A stretch of 64,000 bases of DNA from Minicystis rosea (lineage in GTDB: Bacteria > Myxococcota_A > Polyangia > Polyangiales > Polyangiaceae). The translations under genes were made by a program, and so were the position numbers. The DNA lies in NCBI GenBank assembly GCA_001931535.1, contig CP016211.1:10648377-10712376 (forward strand), in the 5' to 3' direction. The notes under the pieces were generated by a model. That model worked only from the letters and a program-made list of their open reading frames with translations, ran no database searches and was not told the origin of the DNA. Below, piece by piece: positions 38,291 through 47,076 of the stretch (position 1 is its first letter; the number at the start of each line of letters is the position of its first letter).

Positions 38291-39229
38291 ATGAGCGAGA
38301 CCGAGGCCCAAGCGCCGCTCCTCGCGGCGAGCGAGGCGCGCATCGCCGTCGACGGGGTGACCGCGATCGATCGGCTCACGCTGGAGACGAAGGGCGATCA
38401 CGTGGTGCTCGCCGGCGACGTGACGGCGCTCTTCGCGGCCATCACGGGCGTGCCTCTCGCCGATCCACGCGCGGGCGAAGCCGAAGAAGGCGAGCTGCCC
38501 GGCGAAGCCTACGTGGTCGCCGGCACGCTCGCGCTCGCGGGCCGGAGCGTGGCCGATCGGGCGCACGTGCCGGCGATGGGCGCGGCGCCGCTCGATCCAC
38601 CGCTCCCGCCGGGATGGACGGCGGAGGAGTACGTGGCCTGGGGCGCGCGCCTCGGCGGCGCGGCGCAGTCGACGGCGCGCGAGCTGGCGCAGACGGCGCT
38701 GAAGCGCGTGGGCCTCGCGCAGGCGCACCGCAAGCGGCTCGACACGTTGGTGCGTGCGGAGCGGCGCGTCCTCGCGCTGGCGCAGGCTCTGGTGCTGGCG
38801 CCCGAGGTGCTGGTCGCCGAGGCGCCGCTCTCCGGGCTGGAAGGATCGGCGGCCTCCTTCGTGACCCACGCGCTGCTGGCCGCGAGCGAAGGTCGCCGGG
38901 TGCTGCTGTCGGCGGCGCGCCTCGACGCTGCCAGCGCCGAGGGCGCGCTGGCCCGCGGCGCGAGCCATCTGGTGGTGCTCGCCGGCGGCGAGGTCGCGGT
39001 CGAAGGCGCTCCCGCGGAGCTCTTCGCCGCGTCGAGGGTGGTGACCCTGACGGTCCGGGGAAACGCGGACGCGCTGCGGGCCGAGCTACAAGCGCGGGGG
39101 ATCGACCTGCGCGGCGGTCCCCTCCGTTTCAGCGCGAGCCTCCCGTCCGGAGCGACCACGCGCGATCTCTTGGCCGCCGCGGTGGCCGCGCGCGCCGCCG
39201 TGATGGAGATGGTGCCCGTGCTCGGGTGA
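38291..39229 (+). CDS. ABC-type ATPase homologue lacking Walker A
   Basis: A 312-residue protein with the overall course of an ABC ATPase but degenerate motifs. The Walker A position reads AGDVTALFAAITG (41-53) with no GKS/T. The signature position reads VRAERRVLALAQAL (154-167) in place of LSGGQ. The Walker B/D-loop position reads PEVLVAEAPLSGLEG (171-185), with the Glu of the DEP motif shifted. The downstream H-switch region and the terminal VVLAGGEVAVEGAPAELF match the family. It cannot bind ATP in the usual way and may have a regulatory role. The ATG at 38291 is 49 nt after the SppA stop. I call it a pseudo-enzyme, not a broken gene, as the frame is intact. Confidence 0.75.
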   Translation: MSETEAQAPLLAASEARIAVDGVTAIDRLTLETKGDHVVLAGDVTALFAAITGVPLADPRAGEAEEGELPGEAYVVAGTLALAGRSVADRAHVPAMGAAPLDPPLPPGWTAEEYVAWGARLGGAAQSTARELAQTALKRVGLAQAHRKRLDTLVRAERRVLALAQALVLAPEVLVAEAPLSGLEGSAASFVTHALLAASEGRRVLLSAARLDAASAEGALARGASHLVVLAGGEVAVEGAPAELFAASRVVTLTVRGNADALRAELQARGIDLRGGPLRFSASLPSGATTRDLLAAAVAARAAVMEMVPVLG

Positions 39230-39405
39230 GCGCGCGGCCATCGAGCGCGCACGCAGCCGCAGGAAGACACGTCAGGCCCGAAGCATCGACCCGTCCACGG
39301 AGGCTCGGGTGGTTCGGGGTGTGCGGGCCCCGAACGCGCTTTGCGCGTCGGTCCTCGCCTGGGACGTGGTTGGCCGCCGCAGCCCGCCCGTTGTAGGGTC
39401 GAATC

Positions 39406-40080
39406 ATGTCGTCCACCGCCTCCGATACCTTCGCTGCGGCGCCCACGGCCACCGTCGCGCTGAGCCCTGCGTCGGCACCGCCGGCGGGGCGCCTCGCCGT
39501 GATGACGGCGTACGCCGTCGCGGCGACGATCATCCCCATCCCGTTCGTGCCGGATCGCGTGCTCTCGCGCGTGCGCGGCGCGCTCGTCTTCGACATCGCT
39601 TCGCGCCACGGCCTCAGCCTCACCACCGACGCGCGCGCCTCGCTCTCGGAGCCGGACTCCGAGATCCGCACCAAGCTCGTGCGCACGGCCGAGGCGGTCG
39701 CCCGTCAGATCCTCCGTCGCGTCGGCCCCCTCGCGCTCGTGGCGTCGGCGTCGCGGGGCGTGGAGATCTATGCTCTCGGCGTGCTCTTCGAGCGCTACCT
39801 CACCACCGTCCGCCGCTCGGCCGCGCTGCGCGTGCACCAAGAGGAGGCGCGCCTCGTCCGCGAGGCCATCGATCGCGCCCTCCTCCGCGCCATCTCCCCG
39901 ACCCTCCGCCCGCGCACCACCACCGTGAACGAAGGCGTGGAAGATCTCCGCGACGAGTTCACCCGCTGGATCGACGCGCTCCTCATCACCAGCGCCTCGG
40001 TCCCGAGCTACCTGGAGCGCCGCCTCGAGGCCGCGTTCGACGAGGTGGTCAGCGAGATGCCGGGGCTCCGCAATGGCTGA
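39406..40080 (+). CDS. Hypothetical protein upstream of proB
   Basis: A 224-residue protein. A low-complexity Ala/Thr leader is followed by a hydrophobic stretch (TAYAVAATIIPIPFVPDRVLS, about 34-54), another at about 105-130, and a mostly helical C-terminal half rich in Arg and Glu. I do not recognise the family. It may be membrane associated. Its last eight bases overlap the start of proB (40073-40080), so translation may be coupled, but no functional link to proline synthesis is evident. Start at ATG 39406, about 175 nt after the pseudo-ABC gene. Confidence 0.65.
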   Translation: MSSTASDTFAAAPTATVALSPASAPPAGRLAVMTAYAVAATIIPIPFVPDRVLSRVRGALVFDIASRHGLSLTTDARASLSEPDSEIRTKLVRTAEAVARQILRRVGPLALVASASRGVEIYALGVLFERYLTTVRRSAALRVHQEEARLVREAIDRALLRAISPTLRPRTTTVNEGVEDLRDEFTRWIDALLITSASVPSYLERRLEAAFDEVVSEMPGLRNG

Positions 40081-41206
40081 GGTCGACGCCCGCGGCCTGG
40101 TCGACGACGAGGCCGCCGTCCGCAAGCGGCTCGGCCGTTCGCGCCGCATCGTCATCAAGATCGGATCGAAGAGCCTCTCCGGTGACGCCTGGGATCGCCT
40201 GGCCACCGAGATCGCCTCCGTCCGTCGCGACGAGCCGGGCACACCTCGCCGCAGCGTGGTCCTCGTCTCGAGCGGTGCCATCGCCCTCGGCGTGGCCAAG
40301 CTCGGCCTCAAGGCGCGCCCGCGCGACATGGCCTGGCTGCAAGCGGCCGCGGCCGCCGGCCAGAGCGTGCTCATGCAGCGCTACGAGGAGGCCTTCGGCA
40401 AGCTCGGCATCCCCGTCGCTCAGGTGCTCCTCACCCACGCGGACCTCGCTGATCGCACGCGCACCATCAACGCCAAGAACGCGCTCCTCGCGCTGCTCGA
40501 GGCGGGCGCGGTGCCGATCATCAACGAGAACGACGCCGTCGCGGTCGAAGAGATCAAGTTCGGCGACAACGACCAGCTCGCCTCCATGGTCACGCCGCTC
40601 TGCGAGGGGGACTGCCTGATCTTGCTCTCCGACGTCGAGGGCCTGCTCGACGAGCAACACAAGCGCGTCACCTTCGTGCGCAGCGTCGCCCGTGAAGCGC
40701 GGCACCTGGCCGGCGGATCGACCTCCGGCGTGGGCACCGGCGGCATGGCCAGCAAGGTCGAGGCGGCCCGGCGCGCGACGCTCGCGGGCGCCGATGTCGT
40801 GATCGCGGCCGCCCGCGAGCCCAACGTGGTCACCCGCATCCTCGCCGGGGAGGACCTCGGCACCGTCTTCGCCGCCGTCCCGCAGCGCCTCAGCTCGCGC
40901 AAGCACTGGATCGCGTACACCCTTCGTCCCCGCGGTGCCGTTCTGGTCGACCGCGGCGCCGTCGAGGCCATCTGCACGGCGAACCGCAGCGTGCTCGCCG
41001 TCGGCGTGCTCGGCGTGCGGGGGACGTTCATGCCCGGCGACGCCGTGGCCATCGTCGATCCGGAGGGCAACGAGATCGCCCGCGGCCTGGCCCGCGTCTC
41101 CGCCAGCGACGCCGCCCGCATCGCCCGCCGCAAGCGCGAGGACGAAGAAGAGCCCGACGACGTCATCGTCCACCGCGACGATCTGGTGGTCCTCCCCGCC
41201 GAGTGA
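40073..41206 (+). CDS. proB: Glutamate 5-kinase
   Basis: A 377-residue protein with the amino-acid kinase fold: VIKIGSKSL near the N-terminus (about 27-35), VLVSSGAIALG, the substrate loop NENDAV and GDNDQLAS, and GTGGMASKVEAA. It is followed by a PUA domain (about 285-365) as in E. coli ProB. It catalyses ATP-dependent phosphorylation of glutamate, the first step of proline synthesis. No proA is nearby in this window. Start ATG 40073 overlaps the preceding gene; an acidic DEEEPDD stretch near the end is a local extension. Confidence 0.95.
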   Translation: MAEVDARGLVDDEAAVRKRLGRSRRIVIKIGSKSLSGDAWDRLATEIASVRRDEPGTPRRSVVLVSSGAIALGVAKLGLKARPRDMAWLQAAAAAGQSVLMQRYEEAFGKLGIPVAQVLLTHADLADRTRTINAKNALLALLEAGAVPIINENDAVAVEEIKFGDNDQLASMVTPLCEGDCLILLSDVEGLLDEQHKRVTFVRSVAREARHLAGGSTSGVGTGGMASKVEAARRATLAGADVVIAAAREPNVVTRILAGEDLGTVFAAVPQRLSSRKHWIAYTLRPRGAVLVDRGAVEAICTANRSVLAVGVLGVRGTFMPGDAVAIVDPEGNEIARGLARVSASDAARIARRKREDEEEPDDVIVHRDDLVVLPAE

Positions 41207-41462
41207 TCGCCCTCCGCTCGCGACACCTTCTCCTCTCGCCCCAACCTCGATCGGCCTTTCGCGCGACACGCCTCGCTGAAGCTGCGTGCGCTTCGATCTG
41301 CCGTGGACGCGCCTCGATCGAATGGCAGCTAAGCGATGGGCGAGGGGACCCGCGGCTCGGTTTGCCTACACCCTCTCACCAAAATGCGCGGAGGAGATGG
41401 AAGCTGGAACCTCGGTCCTCCGTAAGACGTCACAGGTGGGCTTGACGCAGGAGAGGGTGAAC

Positions 41463-42002
41463 ATGCGGGTGCGCTTCCTGGTGGCGAACGGTCTGGTTCT
41501 CGGTGGCATCGCCTGGATGGCTGCTTTCGGCGGCATGGAGGTGCGGGCGACCCAGGTCCTTCCCCAGGGGAAGAGCACGGTGGCCGCGGTGGCCGAGCTG
41601 GACGCGCTCGAAGCGCAGGTCGCCTCGACGCCGGACGCGGCGTCCGTGGCGGCGCTCGCGGGCGCGTACCTCGATCGGGACCAGCCGGGGCTGGCGACGG
41701 CCGTGATCGAGAAGGTGCCGCGGGCCGTGCGCGAGCGTCCGGAGGTGGCGGCGCAGCAGGCGCGTGCCCTGTTCCACCGCGGTCATGCGCGCGAGGCGCT
41801 GGCCGTCGCCCGCGACGCCAACGACGCCTGCAGCGAGTCCGATCGCTGCCCCGCCTGGGTGGTGGCCAAGACGGCCCGCCAGGTGGCTTTCCTCGAGCAG
41901 ATCGTGGCCGCCGGCATCGACGATCCGCAGCGCGACCCCGCCGCGACCCGCGCCGCCTACGAGCGCAGCACCCACGCGGTCCGCATCGTGGCCATGCGTT
42001 GA
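41463..42002 (+). CDS. Small exported TPR-like protein
   Basis: A 179-residue protein with an N-terminal hydrophobic signal or anchor (MRVRFLVANGLVLGGIAWMA). A helical repeat region follows (VAALAGAYLDRDQPGLATAVIEKVP, ARALFHRGHAREALAVARDAN) resembling two tetratricopeptide units. A DACSESDRC segment might form a disulfide. The ATG at 41463 has a GGAGAGGG site. No known family beyond the TPR style. It follows a gap of 256 nt after proB and precedes the trypsin-like lipoprotein gene by 231 nt. Confidence 0.7.
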   Translation: MRVRFLVANGLVLGGIAWMAAFGGMEVRATQVLPQGKSTVAAVAELDALEAQVASTPDAASVAALAGAYLDRDQPGLATAVIEKVPRAVRERPEVAAQQARALFHRGHAREALAVARDANDACSESDRCPAWVVAKTARQVAFLEQIVAAGIDDPQRDPAATRAAYERSTHAVRIVAMR

Positions 42003-42233
42003 CCCGCGTCAGGCGCCGCTGCCTCAGGCGTGGCTCGGGGGGCTCTTCACGGAAGGAGCGTGGGCGTCGGCGGATCGGTGTGGTGGGAGGCGAGGCGCGG
42101 TCGGGACAAAACGAACAACGTCACCCAATCGTTGCGAGGCTCGCGTTTTCAAGACCCATCCATATTGCTTCGCCCTAGTCTCCTGGTTGGCCGCCAGCCC
42201 GTAGCTCGTACCCCGGTGGGAGGCACCGCTCGC

Positions 42234-43172
42234 GTGGAACAGCCCCAGCCTCGCAAGACCACAGGCGTCCTCCCCGCGAGGCCGCTGCCGTTTTTGTTGT
42301 TCGGCAGCGCGCTCGTCACCCTCCTCACGCTCGCCGGTTGTTGGAAGCCGACCCAGCGCGCCGTCATCGCCGTCCCGGCCGCGCGCGGCCAGGGCGAGGG
42401 GCGTCCGCTACGGCTGCTGCCGCCGTTCGAGATCGCGTTCGAGCGCGATTCCGTCGTTCGCATCGTCAGCGACGACGTCACGTGCACCGGCACCCTCATC
42501 GCCGACGATCGCGTCCTCACCGCGCACCACTGCGTCGCCGCGCGCGACAACAAGGGCCGCGTCCTCTCGCACAACAAGGCGCCGCAGGACCTACAGATCG
42601 AGCTTGGCGGCGATTATCTCCCGTGGGGCGAGGTCACGGTGCGCGCCATCGTCGCGCCCGACTGCGGTTATGCCTCCGGCGACGGCGACATCGCCATCCT
42701 GGTCCTCTCGCGCCACCTCATCGGCATGCCGATCTCGACGGCGCGCATCGAAGCGCCGCCGCCGCAGAAGGATCCCATCTCCGTCTTCGGCTTCGGTCGC
42801 TGCTCGCTCTCTCCCGACGCCATCCACCGCCGCTCGCGCCTCGCCGGCGAGGTGTGCCCGGACAAGGACCACCCGGAGAAGTGTTACAACGAGGGGATCA
42901 AGCACGTCTTCTCGGGCCACTTCGAAGCGAACGCCTCCATCTGCCCGGGCGACTCCGGCGGGCCTGTTTACTCGAGCCGCGGGGACCTCGTGGGCGTCGT
43001 CTCCGCCAGCGTGATGGATGGCGACGACACGACGCTCGATCGCACGCTCTTCACGCGCGTCGACGTGTGGCCGCAGCTCTTCTCCGCCGCGCACGAGCTC
43101 TCGCTGGGCGCCAGCCCGAGCGAGCTGCCGCCCTACGGCGACTGTCGCGGCGTGGGTCGCACGCCTCGCTAG
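42234..43172 (+). CDS. Trypsin-like serine protease lipoprotein
   Basis: A 312-residue S1-type protease with lipobox TLAGC (Cys36). The catalytic triad is complete: H99 in LTAHHC, D152 in GDGDIAIL and S241 in CPGDSGGP. Several Cys suggest disulfides. It is probably anchored in the outer membrane and faces outward or into the periplasm. The GTG at 42234, with GGGAGG upstream, puts the lipobox at a normal distance; a longer frame from 42030 has an unlike N-terminus. No pro-peptide motif of the IxGG type is seen, unlike the protease at 52037. Confidence 0.85.
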   Translation: MEQPQPRKTTGVLPARPLPFLLFGSALVTLLTLAGCWKPTQRAVIAVPAARGQGEGRPLRLLPPFEIAFERDSVVRIVSDDVTCTGTLIADDRVLTAHHCVAARDNKGRVLSHNKAPQDLQIELGGDYLPWGEVTVRAIVAPDCGYASGDGDIAILVLSRHLIGMPISTARIEAPPPQKDPISVFGFGRCSLSPDAIHRRSRLAGEVCPDKDHPEKCYNEGIKHVFSGHFEANASICPGDSGGPVYSSRGDLVGVVSASVMDGDDTTLDRTLFTRVDVWPQLFSAAHELSLGASPSELPPYGDCRGVGRTPR

Positions 43173-43179
43173 TCGCGAT

Positions 43180-43440
43180 GGGGCCGCGAGCGGCCCCAAA
43201 CCCTTGTCACGATGGGGCCGCAAGCGGCCCCAAACCCCGGGCCGGACGAGCCGGCCCTGATGACGACACGCTGGGGCTGCGAGTTGTTCCAAACCCTGAT
43301 CACGATGGGGTCGCGAGCGGCTCCAAGCCGGCCCTGATGACGACGTGCCCCAAGCCAGACCTGATTGCGGCACGCTGGGGCCGTGAGCGGCTCCGAATCC
43401 CGGGCCGGCGCTGAGCACGATGGGGCCTCGTGATGTGTCA
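43180..43440. repeat. GGGGCCGC palindrome repeats
   Basis: The 410-nt gap before the next gene has two perfect 18-nt hairpins GGGGCCGC-NN-GCGGCCCC at 43180-43197 and 43214-43231, a degenerate copy at 43307-43324, and looser copies to about 43440 mixed with GAGCCGGCCCTGATGACGAC-like units. The first lies 8 nt after the protease stop and might end transcription. No gene is seen. Confidence 0.75.
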
Positions 43441-43582
43441 GGGCCCATGCACCACCAAGCATCGTCGTGAGGATGGCCTGCGAGCTGGGCATCGTCGCGA
43501 TGGGGCGCGATCGCGTTTCACGTAGGGTGGTGAGCGGTGCATTGGTCCCCGCTCCGAGCACCGTGATACGCTGGCGGGTGGC

Positions 43583-44221
43583 ATGAAATCACTGCGCACC
43601 TTGCTTTGGACGGTGGTCGTCCTTGGGGCGATTGCTGGCATCGCACGGCTCCTCATCGTCGACGCGTGGACGATCCCCGTGGGCAACCCGAACTTCGCCA
43701 TCTCGACGGAGCCCACGCTCTCCGAAGGCGATCTCGTGCTCATGCTGACGCGCGGGGAGCCGGGCTTCGGCGATCTCGTGCGCTGCACCGATCCCGAGGA
43801 CCCGACGGGCTTCGTCATCGGGCGCGTGGCCGGGCTCTCGGGCGACGTGGTGAGCTCGAACGGGCGCAGCCTCACCGTCAACGGCAAGCGCTTCGAGAGC
43901 GAGATGGCCTGCCCCGAGCCGACCACCACCGTCGTGCACCCGGTGAGCGGCGAGGAGGTGGTCCTGTCCTGTGATCAAGTGCAGATGGGCGGCCGCCTGC
44001 ACTACCGCGGCGCGACCTCGAAGCGCGAGATCACCACGCCCACCCAGGCCACCATCGGCGCGGGGATGCTCTTCCTCCTCAGCGACGACCGCAGCTATCC
44101 GCACGACTCGCGGACCTTCGGGACCGTGCCGGCTGCCTCGTGCAAAAGCCGGATCTTCTTCCGGGTCTTCGGCAAGGGCGGCTGGGCCGACGACAAGCGC
44201 CGCCTCTCGTACATTCGTTGA
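43583..44221 (+). CDS. Signal peptidase I-like protein without catalytic Lys
   Basis: A 212-residue protein with one N-terminal membrane helix (about 5-25). The signal-peptidase-I boxes can be traced: box B AISTEPTLSEGD with Ser41, box D FVIGRVAGLSGD and box E LSDDRSYPHDSRTFG. In box D the general-base Lys (usually KR) is Gly80. With this loss it should not work as a normal LepB. A Cys-bearing insertion (CPEPTTTV...VVLSCDQVQM) sits between boxes D and E. Start ATG 43583. It could be a degenerate or repurposed member. Confidence 0.75.
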   Translation: MKSLRTLLWTVVVLGAIAGIARLLIVDAWTIPVGNPNFAISTEPTLSEGDLVLMLTRGEPGFGDLVRCTDPEDPTGFVIGRVAGLSGDVVSSNGRSLTVNGKRFESEMACPEPTTTVVHPVSGEEVVLSCDQVQMGGRLHYRGATSKREITTPTQATIGAGMLFLLSDDRSYPHDSRTFGTVPAASCKSRIFFRVFGKGGWADDKRRLSYIR

Positions 44222-44401
44222 GCGCGGCGCCGGTGAACGCGCCATTTTCGCGGCGGGGCGAGGCGTGTAGCCTGCCCGCTCCTGGGTGCGCGTCCGGCGC
44301 CCGGCACCGGCGAAGGTCCAGCGAGCGCACGGAACACCCCGTCAGCTTGACCGTCCTCGGGTCTGACGTTTAGAACCTCTGCCCAGGATCGCGAGGAGAC
44401 G

Positions 44402-45562
44402 TTGCAGAACGAACTGCGAGAGATCGGCGTCGTTTGCGGGATGTGCGACACCTTCAGCCCGATCGGCACGAAGGTCTGTCCCGCGTGCGCGAGCGAGCTC
44501 ACGCTCTTCGCGCCCCCGCGGGCGTCGTCTCCGCCGCCCGCGAAGGTGCCGGCGCCCGCGCCTCCCAAGCCCGTCGCCGCGCCCGCCGTGCCCGTGACGG
44601 GCGGCGCGTGGTCGCTGTCCCGTCCCTCGATCGATGCCAAGCCCGCAGCCAAGGCCGCCGAGCCTCAACCTCGCGCTCCTGCGGAGCCGAAGCCCAGGGC
44701 CGGCCGCGCCGGTCTCGGTCAACCCCAAACCCCCGCTGCCGCCAAGAGCGAGTTCGCCGACCTGTCCCAGGAGGACCTGATGGAGCAAGCGCGCAATTAC
44801 ATCTGCCGATCGTGCTCGAGCGGCGTGCCCACGGGGCACAAGTTCTGTGGCCGCTGTGGTACGGCCGTGCCGATCGAGATCCTCAACGCGCAGACGCTCT
44901 TCTTCGGGGACATGCAGAACCCGGCGAAGGCGAAGCTGATCCTCATCCGCGGCGAGGGCATGGACGGCCTCTCGTTCCACCTCAAGGCCGAGCAGCACAT
45001 CGTCGGTCGCAACGGGCAGCTCGTCTTCCCGGACGATCCGTTCGTCTCGCCCAAGCACGCGAACTTCTTCTACCGCGACGGCAAGCTCGTCGTGCGTGAC
45101 GAGGGCTCGCTCAACGGCGTGTACATCCGCGTGCGCGGCACCGTCGACATCGCGCCCGGCGACACGTTCCTCGCCGGCGAGCAGCTCTTCAAGCTCGAGC
45201 CGATGCCGCGCGCCGGCGACGGGCAGGACCCGGACGGCACCTACTTCTACAGCTCGCCGAAGCACCCGAGCCCGTTCCGCCTGCTGCAGATCCTCCAGGG
45301 CGGCGCCATCGGCATGACGGTGTGCGCGCGCGGCAACTCGCTCCAGATCGGGCGCGAGGGCGGCGATCTGAACTTCCCCATGGACCTCTACATGAGCGGC
45401 TCGCACTGCCGCATCGAGGAGCAGGGCGGCAAGTTCACCCTCACCGATCTCAACAGCCGCAACGGCACCTACGTGCGCATCAAGAGCGAGCGCGATCTGG
45501 GCCACGGCGATTACCTCTTCATCGGCCGCAAGCTGCTGCGCGTCGAGCTGAACACGAACTGA
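44402..45562 (+). CDS. Double zinc-ribbon, double FHA domain protein
   Basis: A 386-residue cytoplasmic protein: zinc ribbon 1 with C12, C15, C26 and C29; a Pro/Ala linker; zinc ribbon 2 with C135, C138, C149 and C152; then two FHA domains. Domain one (about 180-265) shows VGRNG, SPKHA and SLNGVYI. Domain two (about 295-385) shows IGREGG, SGSHCRI and SRNGTYV. FHA domains bind phosphothreonine peptides, so it is a likely reader of Ser/Thr kinase signalling, which is abundant in myxobacteria. Start is a TTG with GAGGAG in front. The next gene begins one base after its stop. Confidence 0.9.
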   Translation: MQNELREIGVVCGMCDTFSPIGTKVCPACASELTLFAPPRASSPPPAKVPAPAPPKPVAAPAVPVTGGAWSLSRPSIDAKPAAKAAEPQPRAPAEPKPRAGRAGLGQPQTPAAAKSEFADLSQEDLMEQARNYICRSCSSGVPTGHKFCGRCGTAVPIEILNAQTLFFGDMQNPAKAKLILIRGEGMDGLSFHLKAEQHIVGRNGQLVFPDDPFVSPKHANFFYRDGKLVVRDEGSLNGVYIRVRGTVDIAPGDTFLAGEQLFKLEPMPRAGDGQDPDGTYFYSSPKHPSPFRLLQILQGGAIGMTVCARGNSLQIGREGGDLNFPMDLYMSGSHCRIEEQGGKFTLTDLNSRNGTYVRIKSERDLGHGDYLFIGRKLLRVELNTN

Positions 45563-45563
45563 C

Positions 45564-45935
45564 ATGGCCAAAGCCAATCGTTCGTCCGCCGCCGCGCGCG
45601 GCGCGCTCTGTTTCGTCGACGCCAAGGGCGGCGCCTTCGCCGCCATGGCCGCCGCCATCACGCGCGCACAGGGCCGCGACGCGATCGCCGCCACGAGCAG
45701 CGCCGCCGCGCGCATCCCCGCCGAGGTCGGCACGGTGCTCGGCGAGATCGCGCTGACCACGCCCGACATCGTGCTCGCCTCGAAGGCCCCCGCCGGTACC
45801 GAGCGCATCGAGGTCGACGGTTGGGGTCACGCTCTGTACGAAGGCGAAGGCGAGCTCGAGCACCTCGCGCTTGCCCGCATCGCGCGCGATCGCATCGAGC
45901 GACACGTCGAGCGTTTGCTCGGCGCGCAGAAGTAG
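45564..45935 (+). CDS. Small protein, possible degenerate LMW phosphatase fold
   Basis: A 123-residue protein starting one base after the FHA gene, so almost certainly co-transcribed. Its course (ALCFVDAKGGAFAAMAAAIT..., later EVGTVLGEIALTTPDIVLAS) can be laid on the low-molecular-weight protein tyrosine phosphatase/arsenate reductase fold. However, the loop that should read C-x5-R has Asp at the Cys position and Phe at the Arg position. It is therefore either an inactive relative or a chance likeness. No other family was recognised. The link to FHA (phospho-peptide) signalling is suggestive only. Confidence 0.6.
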   Translation: MAKANRSSAAARGALCFVDAKGGAFAAMAAAITRAQGRDAIAATSSAAARIPAEVGTVLGEIALTTPDIVLASKAPAGTERIEVDGWGHALYEGEGELEHLALARIARDRIERHVERLLGAQK

Positions 45936-45956
45936 CCCTCGCCGCTGTCGCGAAGC

Positions 45957-46330
45957 AACGGCAGCCGCGACCGAAGGGAGCGGGCCCTGGCCATCGCCGC
46001 TGTCACGCTTCCCGACGCGCTCGTGTCATCAACGTTCCCGACCATGGTGGAGCGCGGGCCTCACGTGCTTGCCCAGGCCCGCTTCCTTCGTGCGCGGCCG
46101 CTGCCGTTGCTTCCTTGAAGCACCAGCGTCATCCCTAAGCGCAGGTGGAGCGTGGCCCTCACGCGCTTGCCCAGGCCCGCTTCCTTCGTGCGCGGCTGCT
46201 GCCGTTGCTTCCTTGAAGCACCAGCGTCATCGACGGTCCCGCGGGCCTCACGCGCTTGCCCAGGCCCACTTCCTTCGTGCGCGGCTGCTGCCGTTGCTTC
46301 CTTGAAGCACCAGCGACATCGGCGGTCTCA
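45957..46330. repeat. Inverted repeat and three 77-79 bp tandem units
   Basis: An imperfect inverted repeat has arms starting AACGGCAGCCGCG at 45957 and ending near 46107. Three copies of a unit GGCCTCACGCGCTTGCCCAGG...GAAGCACCAGCG follow at 46056-46132, 46153-46231 and 46242-46320 (starts 98 and 89 bp apart). The 435-nt gap holds no gene. The first arm begins 22 nt after the stop at 45935. Confidence 0.8.
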
Positions 46331-46370
46331 AAGCGGATGGAGTGCGGGCCCGTTGGTGCCGCGCCGGGTG

Positions 46371-47027
46371 TCAGCGCTTTTTGCCGCGGAGCTTGTCCAT
46401 GCCGGTGGAGACGGCGCCGCCGACGGCCCAGGCGGCGCGGGCGGCGGCGTGGATGGTTTTGAGGACGGGCTCGGGGATTTTGCTGATGAGCTGCTCGAGA
46501 TCGACGGGGCCGTCGATGGGCGGGACGTAGCGGTCCATCAGATCCGCGAAGATGTCGTACTTGCGCGAGAGGTCGTCGAGGCGGGTGCGCAGGGCTTCGG
46601 CGTCGGGGCCTTCGGCGTCGCCGAGGAGGCCGAGGGCGCGGCGGCAGAGGGCCTGCTTGTCGTGCACGACGCGGCGCAGGCGGCTGATGTACGCGCCGAT
46701 GACGACGTCGGGGTACTTGCCGCGCAGCGTGTACGAGTCGTGGCGGGCGCCCGCTTCGCGGCGGCGCTCGATGATGCCGGCGGCTTCCAGGCCGCGCAGG
46801 TTCGCGAAGATGTTGCTCTTGGAGCGACCGAGCTCGACGGAGAGCTCATCCATCGAGCGCGGGCCGTCGGAGAGGTAGAGCTCCGCGACGACTTGACCGC
46901 CGAGGCGGGTGATGCCGGGGAACGAGGCGGCGATCTCGGCGCCCACGCCTTCGAGCAGGGCGTGCCGCGCCGCGGCCACACGCTCGTCGCTGGACGGGGC
47001 GGAGGTCGGGGGCTTGGGCGCGCTCAT
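46371..47027 (-). CDS. GbsR/MarR-family transcriptional regulator
   Basis: A 218-residue protein with a winged helix of the MarR_2/GbsR type: the helix-turn-helix in SMDELSVELGRSKSNIFANLRGLEAAGIIER (about 58-88) and a wing with RHDSYTL. A helical C-terminal half likely dimerises. GbsR-type regulators often control glycine-betaine or osmolyte genes, but no such target is adjacent; the neighbours are a repeat region and a TlpA-like gene. It ends the minus-strand group that begins with ComEC. Start at ATG 47027. Confidence 0.85.
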   Translation of the reverse strand: MSAPKPPTSAPSSDERVAAARHALLEGVGAEIAASFPGITRLGGQVVAELYLSDGPRSMDELSVELGRSKSNIFANLRGLEAAGIIERRREAGARHDSYTLRGKYPDVVIGAYISRLRRVVHDKQALCRRALGLLGDAEGPDAEALRTRLDDLSRKYDIFADLMDRYVPPIDGPVDLEQLISKIPEPVLKTIHAAARAAWAVGGAVSTGMDKLRGKKR

Positions 47028-47076
47028 CGGAGCGGCAAGCTAGTGGCTCTCTCGGCCGCGGTCCACCAAGACGCGG

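Noticed and set aside
42003..42233. Candidate promoter near TTGCGAGGCTCG ... CATATT
   Set aside because: Spacing and boxes do not fit a sigma-70 type promoter well enough to annotate.
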